The notes: a model not told the origin generated them from the sequence alone. A stretch of 64,000 bases of DNA from Rufibacter roseolus (GCF_017916365.1 NZ_JAFMSU010000001.1:1951028-2015027), one strand, 5' to 3'; counted from the first letter of the stretch, positions 1 to 8,234 are shown. Numbers and translations are program-made.

Positions 1-264
1 ATCAAAGTCATCCAGAAGGCGCAAAAGCTGGTAAGAACTCCTCATGAAAAAGAGGCACTGCGGAGGAGAATCCGGTACGAGGCCCGGCATGCGTATCTCA
101 CGGCCAATTACCCCGAGGCCACTCAACTTCTGCGCCTGCTGGAAGAAGAGCAGGGAATGACAGCCTTGTACCGACTTCTACAAGTGCTTACCCAAAAGCA
201 GATCCCACTGCAGTTTATCCGGCGTTGGTATCACCGGTGGAAGTACGGGCGTACCGCTGCATAA
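1..264 (+). CDS. C-terminal end of an unidentified protein (possibly a glycosyltransferase)
   Basis: The reading frame is open from the first base to a TAA at 262-264, giving 87 residues without a start, so the gene begins upstream of the window. The visible tail is rich in Leu, Arg and Glu, looks helical, and ends in a basic aromatic stretch (FIRRWYHRWKYGRTAA). Such basic helical tails occur at the ends of family 2 glycosyltransferases, and the neighbours (a DMFase-beta-like protein and a methyltransferase) would suit a glycan-modification locus, but no catalytic motif is visible. It converges with the next gene and overlaps its 3' end by 50 bp. The function is a guess; the coding status is fairly secure because the frame stays open with normal codon use. 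Confidence 0.5.
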   Translation: MKVIQKAQKLVRTPHEKEALRRRIRYEARHAYLTANYPEATQLLRLLEEEQGMTALYRLLQVLTQKQIPLQFIRRWYHRWKYGRTAA

Positions 265-1651
265 AGTTCTGGATCAGTTTGGTGAAAACGGCATCGGTAT
301 CCAAGCCGGACCCGCTTTGGATAGACCCGGTGTTCAGAACGGCGTGGCTTTGCGAGAATTCCGTGAGGGAGATTTCCCCGCCGCCGGTGCCATCCCAGGC
401 AGAGTCATTTTTCGCGTAGATGCTGGTTTCCCCTGCAGAGGCTTTGTTTAGGCCTTTGGCTAAAACCACGGTATTAGCAGGCGTGCTCCACATTGTTTTG
501 TCGGCTTCATCGCCGCAGATGGGAAGACCGTCCAATCCTTTTTCTCCAAAGAGATCTCTTTCTTTTAGCTGAAGGCCAGTGAATAGCCAATGCGCAGGCT
601 GCAGAACCTGGTACGATGCGAAGGTGCCCATGCCGGGTTCAGAGAACTGGGCGCCCAGCAGCTGCGCCTCTGGTTGGGGAGTGTGGCGCCAGAGACTGCC
701 TCGTTTGGTCTCGTTTTGGAAAAAAGACCCGTTTTTCCGGCACTCTAGTTGGGTGAAATCCTGGTGCCATCTTACCTGCCAGTAAACCTGGTTTCCGCCC
801 AGAGCCAAGAGAGACTTTCTCTGATTCAAAACCAAATCCCTCAGTCCCGCATACATCTTCTCCGAGAAATATTCAGCATGGTAAGCCAGCACGAAGACCT
901 CGTACCCGCGGAGCAATTCCGGGTGAGCTTCCAGGTAGAAATCGGGGTAAAGGTCTGCGTTGTAGTGGTGGGAAAACCAGTGGAAAATATGTGCCTCTAT
1001 GTGGAGGTTGTGTTGCAATGGATTAGTACAGGCGTAGGAAAGGGCCGTGTTAGGGCGCAGAGCAGAGACAAAAGGCGCATAGCCTTCGCCTAGGGCATTG
1101 CGGTATAATGATTGGCCGCCGTAGGCATTGTACGCGAGCCAGGTGGTCACCGGGGCCAACACCGCTACTTTAGAAGAAGGGGCGGAGGAACCCACCAGGA
1201 AATGGATCTCAGCAGACTTTTCCACGGCAGGATTGGTGAGCAAAGCCCGATAATAACCCACAGCAGTGGAAGAGGGCAATTCAAAAGTCCAACCGATGGT
1301 CCAGTGGCAACCTTCCTGAGCTTCGTTTAGGGCCTCTTTTTGAAAAATCGAATCAAAAGTAAATTCAGCTACTTCCTTCCAGGTTTCATCGGCCACGTAC
1401 CGCTGTAACCTGAGGTGGTTGCCGGGATGAAGGGCTTTGAGGTGGAAGAAAACGGTCTGCCCGGGAAGATAGAAAAGCTTGTCGGTGTAGCCTTCTAAGG
1501 GTTGCGGTACCATATCCGGGGTGACCTCGTCAACAGGCATGGCGGGTTTGGGCCTGAGGCGCCAGGCAAAATGCTTCAAGGGACCCACCGTTTTAAGTAG
1601 GAGCGGAGAGAGCGCCGGGAAAAGCTGGCTTACCCTTTTACTTAGCCTCAT
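215..1651 (-). CDS. N,N-dimethylformamidase beta subunit-like domain protein
   Basis: The protein has about 478 residues. The central and C-terminal part resembles the large-subunit C-terminal domain of N,N-dimethylformamidase (DMFA2_C-like): a beta-sandwich-like N-terminal half, then a segment with AYNAYGG, and a Rossmann-like segment with EYFSEKMYAGLRDLV followed by GGNQVYW. In this family the domain is found in proteins of unknown substrate, often near polysaccharide genes, so amidase activity on DMF should not be assumed. I chose the ATG at 1651, which overlaps the upstream methyltransferase stop by 14 bp; a TTG seven codons earlier is the alternative. It forms an operon with the methyltransferase gene upstream on the same strand. 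Confidence 0.7.
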   Translation of the reverse strand: MRLSKRVSQLFPALSPLLLKTVGPLKHFAWRLRPKPAMPVDEVTPDMVPQPLEGYTDKLFYLPGQTVFFHLKALHPGNHLRLQRYVADETWKEVAEFTFDSIFQKEALNEAQEGCHWTIGWTFELPSSTAVGYYRALLTNPAVEKSAEIHFLVGSSAPSSKVAVLAPVTTWLAYNAYGGQSLYRNALGEGYAPFVSALRPNTALSYACTNPLQHNLHIEAHIFHWFSHHYNADLYPDFYLEAHPELLRGYEVFVLAYHAEYFSEKMYAGLRDLVLNQRKSLLALGGNQVYWQVRWHQDFTQLECRKNGSFFQNETKRGSLWRHTPQPEAQLLGAQFSEPGMGTFASYQVLQPAHWLFTGLQLKERDLFGEKGLDGLPICGDEADKTMWSTPANTVVLAKGLNKASAGETSIYAKNDSAWDGTGGGEISLTEFSQSHAVLNTGSIQSGSGLDTDAVFTKLIQNFMQRYARTSTGDTNAG

Positions 1652-2408
1652 GAACCTGCGGCGTAGCGACAAAGATGAGTTCTCCCTTACCCAGACCCAG
1701 CCGGGCTTGTTCCTCGGGAGAGCGGGAAAGGGCGTACTCCACGGCCTCTACCGCAAAGCCCTGCGCGGCTACCCGCTTCCCGAAATCCTGGCCGTAGTTC
1801 CGGTACCTATCGGCTTGGCCGTAGGCCTGCAGGCGCTGCTGCGGCGTGATAGCCTCGGTCTTTTCAAGGGTGTGGGCGTGTGGGTGCAGGCGGGCCTGGA
1901 GCAGCAGCTGGCCATCGGACTTTAGCACCCGGCGGAGTTCCTGCAGCGCTTTTTGGTCATCGGGTACGTGGGCCAGCACGTGGGAACAGAGAATCAGGTC
2001 GAAGGTATTGTCTGAGTAGGGCAAGGCCTGGATGTCTACGTGGTCCATGGCCACCGGTGAGGTAAGGTCGGCGCTTCGGTAACGGAGGTTCAAGAGGCTT
2101 TTCAGGCGCGTCTGCAGCATCGGCTCCGGAGCCATGTGCAGCACCTCCAAGGACCTTTCCCTGATTTTGACCTTTTCCTGCAAAAACAGCCACAAAAGGC
2201 GGTGCCGCTCCACGGTGTGGCACTGTGGACAAAGGGCCTGCGCCCGGCGTTCACTCCCGAAGGGTAGAAACGTGCGGAAGGAGCCTTCGCAGATGGGGCA
2301 GTACACCTTGCTACCGGCGTAAAGCCAGCCTCTGGAAAGCCAGTAAAGCTTTCTTAACGTAAGCCGGGCTTGGGCGGGTAGCATTTTCTTTAACAGGGGC
2401 ACAGGCAT
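1638..2408 (-). CDS. Class I SAM-dependent methyltransferase with N-terminal zinc-ribbon-like motif
   Basis: This 256-residue protein carries two CxxC pairs near the N terminus (CPIC around residue 38 and CPQC around residue 60), which suggest a small zinc-binding module. A Methyltransf_11-type fold follows: the acidic strand end RSADL, then FDLILCSHVLAHVPDD (motif IV/V region) and the helix ALQELRRVLKSDG that precedes the last strands. The usual GxGxG of motif I is replaced by LHMAPEP, as is common in Bacteroidota relatives of this type. The substrate is unknown; the linked DMFase-like gene suggests a role in glycan or secondary metabolism. It is the first gene of a two-gene minus-strand operon. 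Confidence 0.8.
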   Translation of the reverse strand: MPVPLLKKMLPAQARLTLRKLYWLSRGWLYAGSKVYCPICEGSFRTFLPFGSERRAQALCPQCHTVERHRLLWLFLQEKVKIRERSLEVLHMAPEPMLQTRLKSLLNLRYRSADLTSPVAMDHVDIQALPYSDNTFDLILCSHVLAHVPDDQKALQELRRVLKSDGQLLLQARLHPHAHTLEKTEAITPQQRLQAYGQADRYRNYGQDFGKRVAAQGFAVEAVEYALSRSPEEQARLGLGKGELIFVATPQVHEAK

Positions 2409-2573
2409 AGGCGCAGATTGGTATATTCAAAGATAAAAAAAACGGGCTGTTTTTCCAGTTAGAAGCAAATCCTGACACCCTGTCTCTGGTTTTACGTAAG
2501 AAATAGTTTTAAAAGGCGATCTGGGTGGGCCGTAGATAAAGGAGCACTGCCCGGCAATTCTGTGAAAAAGTAA

Positions 2574-2581
2574 TATATTTG
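2574..2581 (+). promoter_or_regulatory. Candidate -7 element of the desaturase promoter
   Basis: TATATTTG matches the Bacteroidota -7 consensus TAnnTTTG and lies 22 bp upstream of the desaturase ATG. A clear TTTG at the -33 distance is not visible, so this is a weak prediction. Confidence 0.3.
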
Positions 2582-2603
2582 TTCTTCCATATCTAACTAG
2601 TGT

Positions 2604-3587
2604 ATGATTTCAAAGGCCTTAGCCACCCGTTCAGAGGTGATGATATATGTGGAGAAATTCCTGGACACCGCCTTGCCAGAGTTCCTCAAAAGCGTGGAAG
2701 ACAGCTGGCAACCTGCGGATTTTCTGCCAGACGCCCGTTTTGATTCTTTCTTTGACGAAGTGCGGGAACTGAAAGAGCGTGCCCGCGAATTGTCCTATGA
2801 CCTGCTGGCGGTGCTTATTGGCGATACCATCACCGAGGAAGCCCTGCCTACCTATGAGAGCTGGATCATGAGCATACAAGAGGTGAACCGTGACCCCAAT
2901 TCTTCCTGGATGAAGTGGAACCGCGGCTGGACCTCAGAGGAAAACCGCCACGGCGATTTGCTTAACCGCTACCTGTACCTCACCGGGCGCATTGACATGC
3001 GCCAGATGGAAGCCTCTACCCAGTACCTCATCGCCGACGGCATGGATATCCAGACCGATGATGACCCGTACCGTAGCTTCGTTTATACCTCGTTTCAGGA
3101 AACGGCTACCAACGTGTCTCACCGCCGCGTGGGCGCATTGGCCAAGAAAGCCGGCGAAACCACGCTGTCGCGCATCTGTAACTTCATCGCCGCTGATGAA
3201 GGACGCCACGCCAAAGCCTACAAAACCTTCGTGAAGAAGATCTTTGAGGTGGATCCGTCTGAGATGATGATCGCCTTTGAGGACATGATGCGCAAGAAGA
3301 TTGTGATGCCGGCCCACTACCTGCGCGAGTTGGGTATTGACCAGGGACAGACCTTCGGGCACTTCACCGATGCCGCTCAGCGCATTGGCGTGTACACCTC
3401 CTCAGACTACGTGGAGATCATGGAAACTCTTATCAGGGAGTGGAAAATCTCCAGCATGACCGGGCTGAACGAAGCCGGGGAACGCGCCCGTGACTATTTA
3501 ATGGCCCTGCCTAACCGTCTGCGCCGCGTGGCAGACCGCCTGCGCGTACCAGAACTGCAATACAAGTTCAAGTGGATTGACAGCTAA
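2604..3587 (+). CDS. Acyl-ACP desaturase (soluble, di-iron, plant stearoyl-ACP desaturase family)
   Basis: The protein has 327 residues, the usual length for bacterial members. It introduces a cis double bond into acyl chains carried on ACP, using O2 and ferredoxin-type electrons, to make unsaturated membrane fatty acids. Both di-iron signatures are visible: EENRH at residues 112-116 and DEGRH at 198-202, with a further Glu ligand candidate in FQETAT near residue 166. The protein is cytosolic and has no membrane segment. It stands alone on the plus strand and is followed by a strong hairpin terminator. The family assignment is secure; chain-length preference cannot be read from the sequence. 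Confidence 0.93.
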   Translation: MISKALATRSEVMIYVEKFLDTALPEFLKSVEDSWQPADFLPDARFDSFFDEVRELKERARELSYDLLAVLIGDTITEEALPTYESWIMSIQEVNRDPNSSWMKWNRGWTSEENRHGDLLNRYLYLTGRIDMRQMEASTQYLIADGMDIQTDDDPYRSFVYTSFQETATNVSHRRVGALAKKAGETTLSRICNFIAADEGRHAKAYKTFVKKIFEVDPSEMMIAFEDMMRKKIVMPAHYLRELGIDQGQTFGHFTDAAQRIGVYTSSDYVEIMETLIREWKISSMTGLNEAGERARDYLMALPNRLRRVADRLRVPELQYKFKWIDS

Positions 3588-3619
3588 GAAGCGCCGTTTC
3601 AGGCCTCTTTCCATAAAAC

Positions 3620-3661
3620 AAAACAAGAACGCCCTGCATCTCTGCGGGGCGTTCTTGTTTT
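3620..3661. terminator. Bidirectional intrinsic terminator
   Basis: An inverted repeat with arms AAAACAAGAACGCCC and GGGCGTTCTTGTTTT encloses a short loop. It begins 33 bp after the desaturase stop and lies between convergent genes, so it can end transcription from both sides. A-rich and T-rich flanks give a U-run in each direction. Confidence 0.85.
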
Positions 3662-3713
3662 CCATTCACCGTCAGGTAAAAGGGAATAAGAGATAGGATC
3701 AGGTGTGGGGCGG

Positions 3714-4001
3714 TTAGTTGTTGCCTACTACTTGTACGCCTTTCCAGAAAGCGATGAAACCTCCAATGTTTTTGGCTTTGTCATTGGGTTGCGGGTAAGT
3801 CCAGGCCGCGTCTGGGTTCTCAAAGTGTCCTACCTGCACGGAGTAGTAAGAAGCCTCTCCTTTCCAGGAGCAAACAGAGTGCCGGGTACTGGGTTTGAAG
3901 TACTCCCAATGCAGGGAAGAAGGCGGAAAATAGTGGTTGCCTTCTACCTCTATAGTCGTATCGCTTTCCGCCAGAATCGTATTTTTCCAGATAGCACGCA
4001 T
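3714..4001 (-). CDS. DUF427 domain-containing protein
   Basis: This 95-residue protein consists of one DUF427 domain. The recognisable features are the N-terminal MRAIWKNTILAESD, the central EYFKPSTRHSVCSWKGEA with its invariant-looking Cys-Ser-Trp-Lys-Gly, and AAWTYPQP followed by an aromatic tail. The family is a small cytosolic beta-rich domain, widespread in aerobic bacteria, with no established biochemical function. It is a single-gene unit converging on the desaturase gene with the shared terminator between them. The length matches the family. Confidence 0.85.
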   Translation of the reverse strand: MRAIWKNTILAESDTTIEVEGNHYFPPSSLHWEYFKPSTRHSVCSWKGEASYYSVQVGHFENPDAAWTYPQPNDKAKNIGGFIAFWKGVQVVGNN

Positions 4002-4141
4002 AAGGGTAATTGAAAATGGTATTATAAGTATATTCTCGTTGTATTAATTATTCATGTTTACTCCTTTCTTTTTAGAAGGTTACCTTAAATAAGAAACATT
4101 TTCGTTTACACGTTGTTAAAGAAAGTATACTTTAGAAGCAC

Positions 4142-5242
4142 ATGGCAGCCGGATATAGATTTACAGATTTCGTTCCGGAGGAACCCAAGGACAAGGGGTT
4201 TGAATCCCTGCTCCAGATTTTCCTCCAATTGATTACCCTTACCGCCGGCGACGTAGCTGAGGCAATGTCCTGGATGAGCGAACTGGACAAACGCTACAAA
4301 CTCACCGATGATTCTTACGGTTTAGGCGATTTCTTTGAGGATCTCAAGAAGAAAGGCTACATAGATGACAAAGGCCCCGACGGGCAGTTCAAGCTACAGG
4401 CCAAAGGCGAGCAGAAGATCAGGAAAAGCGCCCTGGAGGAGATCTTCGGGAAACTGAAGAAAGGCGGCAAAGGTGACCACAACACCCCCAAGACGGGTAT
4501 CGGCGATGAACCCTCCGCTGACCGGCGCGAGTTCCGTTTCGGGGATGCGCCCGAGCAGATCGAGCTCACTGAGTCCATCCGGAACGCCCAGATTGAGCAC
4601 GGCATAGGCGACGATTTCTTCCTCACCGAGCAGGATCTGGAAGTGATGGAGCGCGAGCACAAAAGCCTCACCAGCACCGTGCTCATGATTGACATCTCGC
4701 ACTCCATGATTCTGTACGGCGAGGACCGCATCACGCCCGCCAAGAAAGTAGCCATGGCCCTGGCCGAGTTGGTGAAAATCAAGTACCCCAAAGACAACCT
4801 GGACATCATCGTGTTCGGGAACGATGCCTGGCAGATTACGGTGAAGGACCTGCCGTACCTCATGGTGGGGCCGTACCACACCAATACCGTGGCCGGCCTG
4901 GAATTGGCCATGGACCTGCTGCGCCGCCGCAAAACCGCCAACAAGCAGATCTTCATGATCACCGACGGCAAGCCCACCTGCCTCAAAGAAGGATTGAAGT
5001 ACTACAAGAACAGTTTCGGGCTGGACCGGAAAGTGGTGAACAAAACCCTGAACCTGGCGGCCCAGTGCCGGCGCATAGGAATTCCCATCACCACGTTCAT
5101 GATTGCCTCAGACCCGTACCTGCAGCAGTTTGTGGAGGAGTTTACCCAGGTGAACAACGGGCAGGCCTACTACAGCAGCCTCAAAGGCCTGGGAGACCTG
5201 GTGTTCCGGGACTACGGCCGCAACAAAAAGAAAAGGCTGTAA
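4142..5242 (+). CDS. VWA domain protein, partner of the downstream AAA ATPase
   Basis: The 366-residue protein has a helical N-terminal region (about 1-175) with a lysine/glycine-rich linker near 105-115, then a von Willebrand factor A domain. The MIDAS metal site is intact: DISHS (Asp184, Ser186, Ser188), a Thr near 247-249, and ITDGKPT with Asp275. Such proteins pair with MoxR/ChlI-like ATPases, where the VWA protein acts as an adaptor binding Mg2+ and a client. The AAA gene begins 375 bp downstream on the same strand, which fits a functional pair. There is no signal peptide or membrane helix, so it is probably cytosolic. The client is unknown. Confidence 0.85.
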   Translation: MAAGYRFTDFVPEEPKDKGFESLLQIFLQLITLTAGDVAEAMSWMSELDKRYKLTDDSYGLGDFFEDLKKKGYIDDKGPDGQFKLQAKGEQKIRKSALEEIFGKLKKGGKGDHNTPKTGIGDEPSADRREFRFGDAPEQIELTESIRNAQIEHGIGDDFFLTEQDLEVMEREHKSLTSTVLMIDISHSMILYGEDRITPAKKVAMALAELVKIKYPKDNLDIIVFGNDAWQITVKDLPYLMVGPYHTNTVAGLELAMDLLRRRKTANKQIFMITDGKPTCLKEGLKYYKNSFGLDRKVVNKTLNLAAQCRRIGIPITTFMIASDPYLQQFVEEFTQVNNGQAYYSSLKGLGDLVFRDYGRNKKKRL

Positions 5243-5270
5243 AACCGCGCTTGGGTCAAGGCTTCTATCA

Positions 5271-5313
5271 GTTTGTTTTGGGGCAGTTTCTAAGAAAACA
5301 GACCTAAAACAAC
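5271..5313. repeat. Dispersed 40-bp hairpin repeat, copy 1
   Basis: An imperfect inverted repeat: GTTTTGGGGCAGTTTC, spacer, then AAAACAGACCTAAAAC. It matches the family consensus given in the findings and lies just after the VWA gene stop. Confidence 0.6.
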
Positions 5314-5331
5314 TTGGGCAGCGTATTTACC

Positions 5332-5505
5332 TTATTTTCGGTTCAGGTCTTTGTGGCGCAGCAGGTTGCCAATGGTGCCCAAGACAATACAAACGCCAAT
5401 CAATCCATAGAAATAAGGGCGGTCCAATACATGCGTAATCCGCAGCACGGCACCAAAAACCGCCAGCAAAGCGCTGAGCGCATAAACAAGGGAAGAAGTT
5501 TTCAC
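5332..5505 (-). CDS. Small two-helix membrane protein, antisense between the VWA and AAA genes
   Basis: Reading the minus strand from GTG at 5505 gives 57 residues: an N-terminal MKTSSLVYALSALLAVFGAVL helix of about 20 hydrophobic residues, a short HVLDRPYF turn, a second helix YGLIGVCIVLGTIGNLL, and a basic tail RHKDLNRK. The hydrophobic pattern, the basic C terminus and the clean stop are what a real small membrane protein would show. Similar two-helix proteins are common in Bacteroidota. It could start two codons earlier at a TTG. It lies head-on to the VWA gene and divergent from the AAA gene. The function is unknown. Confidence 0.6.
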   Translation of the reverse strand: MKTSSLVYALSALLAVFGAVLRITHVLDRPYFYGLIGVCIVLGTIGNLLRHKDLNRK

Positions 5506-5545
5506 AAGCAATACAGTTAAAAGATAAACCTACACATAAACTTTC

Positions 5546-5582
5546 TGTTTTGCGGCTGTTTTTCTAAGAACAGGCCCAAAGC
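5546..5582. repeat. Dispersed hairpin repeat, copy 2
   Basis: TTTTGCGGCTGTTTTT, a short spacer, then AACAGGCCCAAA. It lies 35-71 bp upstream of the AAA ATPase start, so it falls in or near its 5' untranslated region. Confidence 0.55.
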
Positions 5583-5616
5583 AGCCAACCATCCCAAACC
5601 ACCAGCAATTTAACCC

Positions 5617-7152
5617 ATGCTTTATTCAGATATACCTGCAGAGCAACTGCAAAAGATTAAGACCCTGGGCCAACTCAAGGCCGCCGGCTATGAGCCGCAG
5701 AGCGTGAAAGAAGAACTGCGCGCCAACCTTATCAAAAAGCTGAGCAGCGGCGAGGAAGTGTTTCCCGGTATCTTCGGGTACGAAGAGACCGTGATCCCTG
5801 ATCTGCAGCGCGCTATCCTCAGCCGTCACCATATCAACCTGCTGGGCTTGCGCGGACAGGCTAAAACCAGAATAGCGCGTTTATTGGTGCAGCTCCTGAA
5901 CGAGTACGTGCCCGTGGTGGCCGGCTCTGAGCTGAACGATGACCCGCTGCAGCCGCTCTCGCGTTACGCCCTGGACCAGATTACCCACCATGGCGACGAG
6001 ACCGCTATTGCCTGGATGCACCGCGATGAGCGCTACACCGAGAAACTGGCTACCCCAGATGTATCCGTAGCGGACCTCATCGGCGACGCCGACCCAATCA
6101 AAGCGGCCACTCTCAAATTACCTTACTCAGACGAACGCGTGATCCACTTCGGGTTGATCCCGAGGGCGCACCGCGGCATCTTCGTGATCAACGAATTGCC
6201 GGATTTACAGGCCCGCATTCAGGTATCGCTGTTCAACATTCTGCAGGAAGGTGATATCCAGATCAGGGGTTTCAAGATCAGGCTGCCGCTGGACATTCAG
6301 TTTGTGTTCACCGCCAACCCAGAAGACTATACCAACCGCGGTTCCATTGTGACGCCGCTCAAAGACCGGATCGATTCACAGATCATCACGCACTATCCCA
6401 AGTCAATTGAGATAGGCAAGAGCATCACCAAGCAGGAGGCCCGCATCACTGAGGTGCAGCAGGAGCGCGTGAAAGGCCACGAACTTATCCATGACCTGGT
6501 AGAGCAGATCGCTTTTGAGGCCCGCGAGAGCGAATACGTAGACGCCAAAAGCGGGGTCTCGGCGCGTCTCACCATCTCGGCCTACGAGAGCGTGGTGAGT
6601 GCCGCCGAGCGCCGGGTGCTGCTCAACGCTGAGTCTTCCACACACGTGCGCATTGCTGATTTCCTGGCCGCCGTGCCTGCCGTGACAGGCAAGGTGGAGT
6701 TGGTGTACGAGGGAGAGCAGGAGGGAGCCGGCGGTGTGGCCTATCGCCTCATGGGCAAGGCCATCCGGACGCAGTTCCTCAACTACTTCCCGGACCCCGA
6801 TAAGTTCAAGAAGCAGAAAGACAAAGACCCGTACAAAAAGGTATCAGCGTGGTTCTCAGATGGCCACACCCTGGACCTGCTCAACGATGCCTCAGACGCC
6901 GAGTACAAACGCGTGCTGAACCAGGTGCCGGGCCTTTCTGAGGTGGTGAATAAGTTCCAGCCTACGCCCAAAAGCGAAGCCGAGCACCTGTTCTGGATGG
7001 AGTTCTGTTTGCATGGCTTAGCCGAGTACAGCCTGATTTCCCGCAACCGCCTTACCGCCGGCCTGCAGTTCAAAGACCTGCTCAGCAGCATGTTCTCGGG
7101 CGGCAGCTTTTCTCTCTCGGATGACGACGATGATGACAATGACCGTTATTAA
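5617..7152 (+). CDS. MoxR/magnesium-chelatase-type AAA ATPase with altered Walker B
   Basis: The 511-residue protein has a helical lead-in (1-50), then an AAA core of the ChlI/MoxR type. Walker A is GLRGQAKT (residues 77-84), with Ala before the Lys instead of Gly. The Walker B segment is IFVINE (188-193), with Asn192 where the Mg-coordinating Asp is normally found. Sensor 1 is in FTANPEDYTNRG (around 231-242), and the arginine-finger region is KDRID (250-254). The C-terminal half is helical and ends in an acidic SDDDDDDND tail. It pairs with the VWA gene upstream; such pairs act as chaperone-like or metal-insertion machines. A Mg-chelatase role is unlikely without tetrapyrrole genes nearby. 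Confidence 0.85.
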   Translation: MLYSDIPAEQLQKIKTLGQLKAAGYEPQSVKEELRANLIKKLSSGEEVFPGIFGYEETVIPDLQRAILSRHHINLLGLRGQAKTRIARLLVQLLNEYVPVVAGSELNDDPLQPLSRYALDQITHHGDETAIAWMHRDERYTEKLATPDVSVADLIGDADPIKAATLKLPYSDERVIHFGLIPRAHRGIFVINELPDLQARIQVSLFNILQEGDIQIRGFKIRLPLDIQFVFTANPEDYTNRGSIVTPLKDRIDSQIITHYPKSIEIGKSITKQEARITEVQQERVKGHELIHDLVEQIAFEARESEYVDAKSGVSARLTISAYESVVSAAERRVLLNAESSTHVRIADFLAAVPAVTGKVELVYEGEQEGAGGVAYRLMGKAIRTQFLNYFPDPDKFKKQKDKDPYKKVSAWFSDGHTLDLLNDASDAEYKRVLNQVPGLSEVVNKFQPTPKSEAEHLFWMEFCLHGLAEYSLISRNRLTAGLQFKDLLSSMFSGGSFSLSDDDDDDNDRY

Positions 7153-7181
7153 GCCGTTTTCCTGAAAACTGGCCGTAAACG
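7151..7181. repeat. Dispersed hairpin repeat, copy 3
   Basis: AAGCCGTTTTCC, spacer TG, then AAAACTGGCCGTAAACG. It starts on the stop codon of the AAA gene and directly precedes its terminator. Confidence 0.5.
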
Positions 7182-7183
7182 AT

Positions 7184-7228
7184 AAACCAAAAAGCCGGAG
7201 CAGTACTTGCTTCGGCTTTTTGGTTTTT
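7184..7228 (+). terminator. Intrinsic terminator after the AAA ATPase gene
   Basis: The arms AAACCAAAAAGCCG and CGGCTTTTTGGTTT enclose a GC-rich loop and are followed by a T-run. It ends the VWA/AAA unit. Confidence 0.85.
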
Positions 7229-7374
7229 AGGAGATTTGGTTCAATGATGATAGGTATGCTTCTCTAACACGGAAACGGTTGGGAAGTCTTCCTTTCAACT
7301 ATCCGGTAGCTTGCCCGTACGAAGCTTAGTCTGCCCGGGTAGAGGCGGCACTTATTAAGCTAAACAGGAAGATT

Positions 7375-8130
7375 ATGCCAATCTGGTTACAGGCAACCTT
7401 GTGGGGTTTGCTGGGTGGTGGGGCTTTGCTCATAGGCGCTGCCATAGGGTACTTTTCGAAGGTCTCGGTGCGGGTTTCTTCCAGCGTGATGGCCTTTGGC
7501 GCGGGGGTATTGATCTCGGCGCTCGCTTTTGACCTCATGGACGAGGCCTTTGAGCAGGGCGGTTTCGATGCCGCGGCCATTGGGTTTCTGACGGGGGCGG
7601 TGGTGTACACGGCCGCGAACTGGCTCCTGAAAAAACAGGGTGCCCACAATAGAAAACGCTCCGGGGACCAGCAGGTGTCTGAGGCCGAGGATGAAGGCAG
7701 TGGCCTGGCCTTGGCCATTGGGGCGCTCATTGACGGGGTGCCGGAGTCCATCGCCATCGGCATCAGTATGATCTCGGGCAGTAAGGTGAGTTTTGCGGTA
7801 GTAGCGGCGGTTTTCCTGTCTAACGTGCCCGAGGGGCTTTCCAGCGCAGTGGGCATGAAGAAGGCCCAACGGTCCAAAGCCTACATCTTCGGGGTGTGGG
7901 GCGGCATTGCTTTGATCTCAGGAGTGGCGGCTTTGCTGGGCTACACCGTCTTCAGCGACCTTTCGCCCAACGTCATTGCGGCTACTACGGCGCTGGCCGC
8001 CGGTGCCATCCTGGCCATGATCACCGATACCATGATCCCCGAGGCCTTTGAGGTTACCCATGATTTCACCGGCATCATTACTGTGCTGGGTTTCCTCACC
8101 GCCTTCGTGCTCAGCCATTTAAGCGGGTAA
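7375..8130 (+). CDS. ZIP family divalent metal transporter
   Basis: The 251-residue integral membrane protein has about eight hydrophobic segments. The ZIP signature residues sit in two mid-protein helices: DGVPESIAIG (about 122-131) and NVPEGLSS (about 150-158), equivalent to the HNxxD/E and HExP-type metal sites of helices IV and V. A charged loop (NRKRSGDQQVSEAEDEGSG) between helices III and IV is the usual variable loop. It most likely moves Zn2+ or a similar cation into the cytoplasm. It stands alone on the plus strand and is followed at once by a strong hairpin. Metal preference cannot be told from sequence. Confidence 0.88.
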   Translation: MPIWLQATLWGLLGGGALLIGAAIGYFSKVSVRVSSSVMAFGAGVLISALAFDLMDEAFEQGGFDAAAIGFLTGAVVYTAANWLLKKQGAHNRKRSGDQQVSEAEDEGSGLALAIGALIDGVPESIAIGISMISGSKVSFAVVAAVFLSNVPEGLSSAVGMKKAQRSKAYIFGVWGGIALISGVAALLGYTVFSDLSPNVIAATTALAAGAILAMITDTMIPEAFEVTHDFTGIITVLGFLTAFVLSHLSG

Positions 8131-8134
8131 AAAA

Positions 8135-8181
8135 AACTCCGTTTTGCAGCTGTTTTCAAAAAGCAGCCGCAAAACGGAGTT
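8135..8181. terminator. Bidirectional terminator with hairpin-repeat core
   Basis: The arms AACTCCGTTTTGC and GCAAAACGGAGTT (13 bp, perfect) flank an inner AGCTG/CAGC pairing. It lies between the convergent ZIP and cyclophilin genes. The CGTTTTG...CAAAACG arms and inner GCTGTTTT resemble the dispersed repeat family, so this copy may have been recruited as a terminator. Confidence 0.8.
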
Positions 8182-8191
8182 GAAAGGATTC

Positions 8192-8233
8192 ATTGTTGAT
8201 TATTAATTGCTCATTGTTTCAACAATCAACAAT
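8192..8233. repeat. Short dyad just after the cyclophilin stop
   Basis: ATTGTTGATT and AATCAACAAT form a 10-bp perfect stem around an AT-rich loop. The word is closely related to the longer dyad at 50168-50227. Confidence 0.5.
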
Positions 8234-8234
8234 A

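Noticed and set aside
4142-7152. Magnesium chelatase for chlorophyll or cobalamin synthesis
   Set aside because: Only the ATPase/VWA pair is present; the large catalytic subunit and tetrapyrrole genes are absent, and the ATPase core motifs are altered.
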